In this document: positions 63,965-64,000 of the stretch, one piece after another
Position numbering within the stretch: the first letter of the stretch is position 1
Layout of the letters: every line of letters starts with the position of its first letter
Source of the DNA: JARRPM01 sp963765545
GTDB lineage: Bacteria > Pseudomonadota > Gammaproteobacteria > Pseudomonadales > Halieaceae
DNA length: 64,000 nucleotides
Direction of reading: 5' to 3'
NCBI GenBank assembly: GCA_963765545.1
Contig: CAVXWW010000004.1
Location: 434,001-498,000, forward strand
The notes under the pieces: model-generated
What the model was told of the DNA's origin: nothing
Databases searched by the model: none
What the model saw: the letters and a program-made list of their open reading frames with translations, nothing else
Made by a program: the position numbers and the translations under genes

Positions 63965-64000
63965 GCCGGGCTCTTGAGACCATCATATCGGAGAAAACAA

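Noticed and set aside
63780..63986. 68-codon leftward frame at the window end
   Set aside because: It lies in the promoter region of cysI and of the next rightward gene and shows no protein features.

Overview
The window is a 64 kb chromosomal segment of a marine-type gammaproteobacterium. The gene orders tig-clpP-clpX-lon-hupB-ppiD, rpmF-fabD-fabG-acpP-fabF-pabC-mltG-tmk-holB-pilZ, divergent rne/rluC, tusDCBE next to yccA, and etfD/etfBA beside DUF1285 resemble Pseudomonas and Cellvibrionales (Halieaceae/Spongiibacteraceae-like) genomes. The family-level placement is inference from protein style and synteny; no 16S gene is present. Most of the window is moderately GC-rich, with visibly more AT-rich stretches around 10.6-13.6 kb and 43.0-43.3 kb.

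Layout: 0-1.5 kb, the 3' part of der and a group III truncated haemoglobin. 1.5-6.1 kb, two divergent lipoprotein hydrolases: a 1020-residue CehA/McbA-type PHP metallohydrolase and an endonuclease/exonuclease/phosphatase (EEP) protein. 6.3-9.8 kb, an acyl-CoA synthetase and isocitrate lyase. 10-13.6 kb, an HxlR regulator, an orphan lipoprotein and a homocysteine S-methyltransferase-like enzyme in AT-rich surroundings. 13.6-16 kb, a ClsC-like phospholipase D lipoprotein placed against a 67-codon 5' fragment of zwf, and a small periplasmic protein. 16.3-22.4 kb, dimeric dUTPase, a double-wHTH/PD-(D/E)XK-like protein, then a long leftward tRNA-modification cluster (yccA; tusD-C-B-E, TrpD2/YbiB, trmA, phhB). 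22.7-28.3 kb, a possible LysR remnant, a small exported Cys protein, an MscK-type channel and a lipoprotein.

28.3-35.4 kb: tRNA-Ser(TGA), rne, rluC, a HAD phosphatase, maf-2, yceD and rpmF. 35.6-43 kb: fatty-acid synthesis genes running by stop/start overlaps into pabC, mltG, tmk, holB and pilZ; plsX and fabH are absent from their usual place. 43-45.7 kb: a candidate minus-strand small RNA, a GH84-like glycosidase and a ManA-like cupin. 45.9-54.6 kb: tRNA-Leu(TAG) and the proteostasis cluster with a good sigma-32-type promoter before lon. 54.6-60.1 kb: serA, DUF1285, ETF-ubiquinone oxidoreductase and etfBA. 60.1-60.4 kb: a palindromic element of about 185 bp. 60.4-64 kb: a Kef-type antiporter, a DUF934 protein and a siroheme sulfite/nitrite reductase; the window ends just after a promoter and RBS for the next rightward gene.

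Functionally this is mostly core metabolism and housekeeping (lipid use through acyl-CoA synthetase, ETF and the glyoxylate shunt; FAS-II; protein quality control; tRNA modification). No prophage, insertion sequence, CRISPR array or recognisable defence island was seen. The least explained items are the 60.17-60.36 kb palindrome, the orphan terminator and structured region at 43.1-43.3 kb, the internally duplicated wHTH-nuclease-like protein, and the zwf fragment.
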